NCBI GenBank assembly: GCA_022821645.1
Contig: JAJEDE010000019.1
Location: forward strand, 1 to 64,000
Source of the DNA: Chloroflexota bacterium
GTDB lineage: Bacteria; Chloroflexota; UBA11872
Direction of reading: 5' to 3'
DNA length: 64,000 bases
Part shown: positions 62,552 through 64,000 of the stretch, piece by piece
Layout: the number at the start of each line of letters is the position of its first letter
Numbering within the stretch: position 1 is the stretch's first letter
Made by a program: the position numbers and the translations under genes
Notes under the pieces: generated by a model
Seen by the model: only the letters and a program-made list of their open reading frames with translations
Told to the model about the DNA's origin: nothing
Databases searched by the model: none

Positions 62552-63376
62552 GTGCGCACACGTTCTTTACCAGGAGCCGCCGGCGCGCTGATCGTCGCAA
62601 TTCTGGCCGTCGCAGCCGCGCTTATGGTCATTCGTCAGCCATTCGCTGTCATCTATCCGCCGCCCGAGTTGCGCAGCTTTGAAATGGTGCCCACCGCCAT
62701 TGCGTTTCCGGCGTTCTATGCCGGACCAATTCAGGCCGGCAATGTCGTGGATCAAGAGTTGCGATTGTCGCCGGACGACGGGGCTGTCCGCGTGTGGCTC
62801 GGCCCGGCTCAGGTCGGGGTGTTGACGCGCGCACGGATTGAACTGCTGGATAGTCCTCGTGGCCCCAGCCGTCGGTCAGGCGTTCTGGATCTCCAGGGTC
62901 AATCTGGACCCGTAACAGCTCGTATCGTGCCGCCGCTTCGTCCATCGGAGGTCGGCGACGATGGGGTTGCCGTACTGCGCGTCGCACCGGTCGAAGGATC
63001 GCAGGCCATTCGTGTGGGAATGGCGAAGGGTAAGACGTACCGTCCGGGCCGCGCCTTTATCGTCGGCCAGGCGGCGCCCGAGGATCAAGACGTGATGTTC
63101 GAAGTCGCGCGGGAATTATCGCCCGGCGGCGTTTGGTCCGTGATCTGGTCGCAGATCGAAAGTGAGACCCTTGCCGTTCGCGCCGTGGCGGCGGCCGCGC
63201 CGATTGTCCTGGTCGCGGGCCTGGCTACGTGTGTGACTGGACCGGGTCGACGCCGACGCTCCGCCCTCCTGACGTTTCTTGTGGCGCTGGCGGCCGCGAC
63301 GCTCGTCGTGGTTGACCGTACAACCCTGAGCCTGATGCCGGGGCCAGACTTTAATCCAACCGTATTCCTCCGCTAA
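62552..63376 (+). CDS. membrane protein with extracytoplasmic beta domain
   Basis: 274 residues from GTG 62552. One N-terminal helix (GALIVAILAVAAALMVIRQPF), an outside domain of about 180 residues rich in beta structure (VDQELRLSPDDGAVRVWLG, VLDLQGQSGPVTARI, IRVGMAKGKTYRPG), then two C-terminal helices (VAAAAPIVLVAGLATCV, LLTFLVALAAATLVVV). Start of the next gene is three bases after its stop, implying coupled translation. Family unknown; likely an accessory to the GT-C-like protein that follows. Confidence 0.7.
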   Translation: MRTRSLPGAAGALIVAILAVAAALMVIRQPFAVIYPPPELRSFEMVPTAIAFPAFYAGPIQAGNVVDQELRLSPDDGAVRVWLGPAQVGVLTRARIELLDSPRGPSRRSGVLDLQGQSGPVTARIVPPLRPSEVGDDGVAVLRVAPVEGSQAIRVGMAKGKTYRPGRAFIVGQAAPEDQDVMFEVARELSPGGVWSVIWSQIESETLAVRAVAAAAPIVLVAGLATCVTGPGRRRRSALLTFLVALAAATLVVVDRTTLSLMPGPDFNPTVFLR

Positions 63377-63379
63377 TCC

Positions 63380-64000
63380 ATGAGCGGACAGGCGTACCTG
63401 CTGCTTGTTTTTGTCTGCGCCCTATGGCTCGGCGTTCGCGCCGCAACACAGCCGGCTTTGCACGATTTCGATGAACATTCGCACTTGCTAACAGTGGCCC
63501 AGGTTCGCCAGTTCGGTGGAATGCCACCTGCAAGTCTCGCGCAAGACTTGATCTTTAGCCGCGAAAGAAACGAGGTCACCTACCATCACTTCCAACCTAC
63601 GCCGTACTTGGTCATGGCGGGTCTCACGTCAATGGCCCGCACCGAACCATCCACGGCCGGAGTATTGGGCATTGGGCGCGCCCTGTCAGCTTTACTTGCC
63701 CTAAGCGCGGTAACGGCAGCCGGGATCGCCGTACGCAACTTACAGCGCTCAGGCTCCGACTGGCGGGCACCGGCGGTTGTAACGGCTGGGATGTCGCTCA
63801 TGCCGGCGGTCCATTCGTTGGGCGCAAGTGTGACAGCAAGCACCTGGGCTCTGTCCGCCGTGGCGCTGACGACTGTTGCAACAACGTGGGCCGTTCGCCG
63901 AAATTGGTCACCGTGGTCGAGCATGGCAGTCGCCGCGGCGGCCGCGTTTACCTTGGCGGTTCGAGCCAGCGCATATCCGATTCTCTTGCTGATTCCGTTG
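63380..64000 (+). CDS. polytopic membrane protein, probable GT-C-type glycosyltransferase (partial, 3' end outside window)
   Basis: ATG 63380 opens a frame of 207 codons that is still open at the window edge. It starts QAYLLLVFVCALWLGVRA, then HDFDEHSHLLTVAQVRQFGG. An acidic DFDEHSH motif directly after the first helix is the place where GT-C (ArnT/PMT-like) enzymes hold their catalytic acid. Several hydrophobic helices follow (LGIGRALSALLALSAVTAAG, AVALTTVATTWAV, MAVAAAAAFTLAV). Such enzymes use lipid-linked sugars on the outer face of the membrane. The fold assignment is moderately supported; donor and acceptor are unknown. Confidence 0.6.
   Translation, partial: MSGQAYLLLVFVCALWLGVRAATQPALHDFDEHSHLLTVAQVRQFGGMPPASLAQDLIFSRERNEVTYHHFQPTPYLVMAGLTSMARTEPSTAGVLGIGRALSALLALSAVTAAGIAVRNLQRSGSDWRAPAVVTAGMSLMPAVHSLGASVTASTWALSAVALTTVATTWAVRRNWSPWSSMAVAAAAAFTLAVRASAYPILLLIPL

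Overview
Organism. The window is high-GC, densely coded bacterial DNA. Several traits suggest a Chloroflexota lineage, perhaps a SAR202-like or Dehalococcoidia-like marine or host-associated clade. These are substrate-binding lipoproteins with long Thr/Pro/Glu or Val/Glu linkers after a Tat-like signal, six Gfo/Idh/MocA oxidoreductases, RCC1-like secreted proteins and DUF3052. The taxonomic call is inference; there is no rRNA and no tRNA was recognised.

Layout. 1-2.7 kb: the 5' end of an MmeI-like methyltransferase/restriction gene, two duplicated small coiled-coil membrane proteins, then 1.25 kb of C-rich non-coding DNA with three strong hairpins. 2.7-5.2 kb: an NfeD protease-slipin pair and a small membrane protein. 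5.2-12.7 kb: GNAT, a beta-propeller hydrolase-like protein, a SelA-like PLP enzyme, a sulfotransferase, a nucleotidyltransferase and uvrB. 12.9-17.5 kb: a secreted trypsin-like protease with a repeat module I do not recognise, a decayed trypsin-RCC1 pseudogene, an MFS exporter and a DUF3052 protein. 17.7-25.6 kb: a sugar-type catabolic block with four Gfo/Idh oxidoreductases, a TIM-barrel isomerase, NIPSNAP, a radical SAM protein and a propeller protein. 25.6-32.4 kb: a complete Opp-type ABC importer whose two halves are divergent. 32.4-37.5 kb: another Gfo/Idh, an enolase-superfamily dehydratase, a small P-loop kinase and a fused chelatase-like AAA/VWA protein. 37.6-43.4 kb: tandem RCC1/sugar-dehydrogenase secreted proteins and lgt. 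43.4-50.9 kb: a substrate-binding lipoprotein, thioredoxin reductase, a second protein with the unusual repeat module, a methyltransferase and a YceI protein. 50.9-59.3 kb: an M20 peptidase, a sialidase-like protein, a GH42-like protein, Gfo/Idh, a Baeyer-Villiger-type monooxygenase and three tiny Tat-type lipoproteins. 59.5-64 kb: small membrane proteins, another substrate-binding lipoprotein and the start of a polytopic GT-C-like protein.

How it fits together. Most of the window concerns import and oxidation of carbohydrate-like substrates and a large lipoprotein/secreted complement, with lgt present to lipidate it. The two most novel-looking signals are: (1) three lipoproteins whose predicted mature parts are each exactly 31 residues and align without gaps around Y-[DS]-F-P-G-[AS]-x-K-D-x-x-G, clustered around a Gfo/Idh gene, a GH42-like gene and a monooxygenase gene; and (2) a secreted module of about 55 residues, with core LND-[IV]-VE-x-HLGN and two cysteines, present twice in a trypsin-like protease and twice in a large protein with an apparently dead HExxH-like site. 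Recombined modules (trypsin, RCC1, PQQ dehydrogenase, LND module) and a multi-stop pseudogene suggest an actively shuffling secretome.
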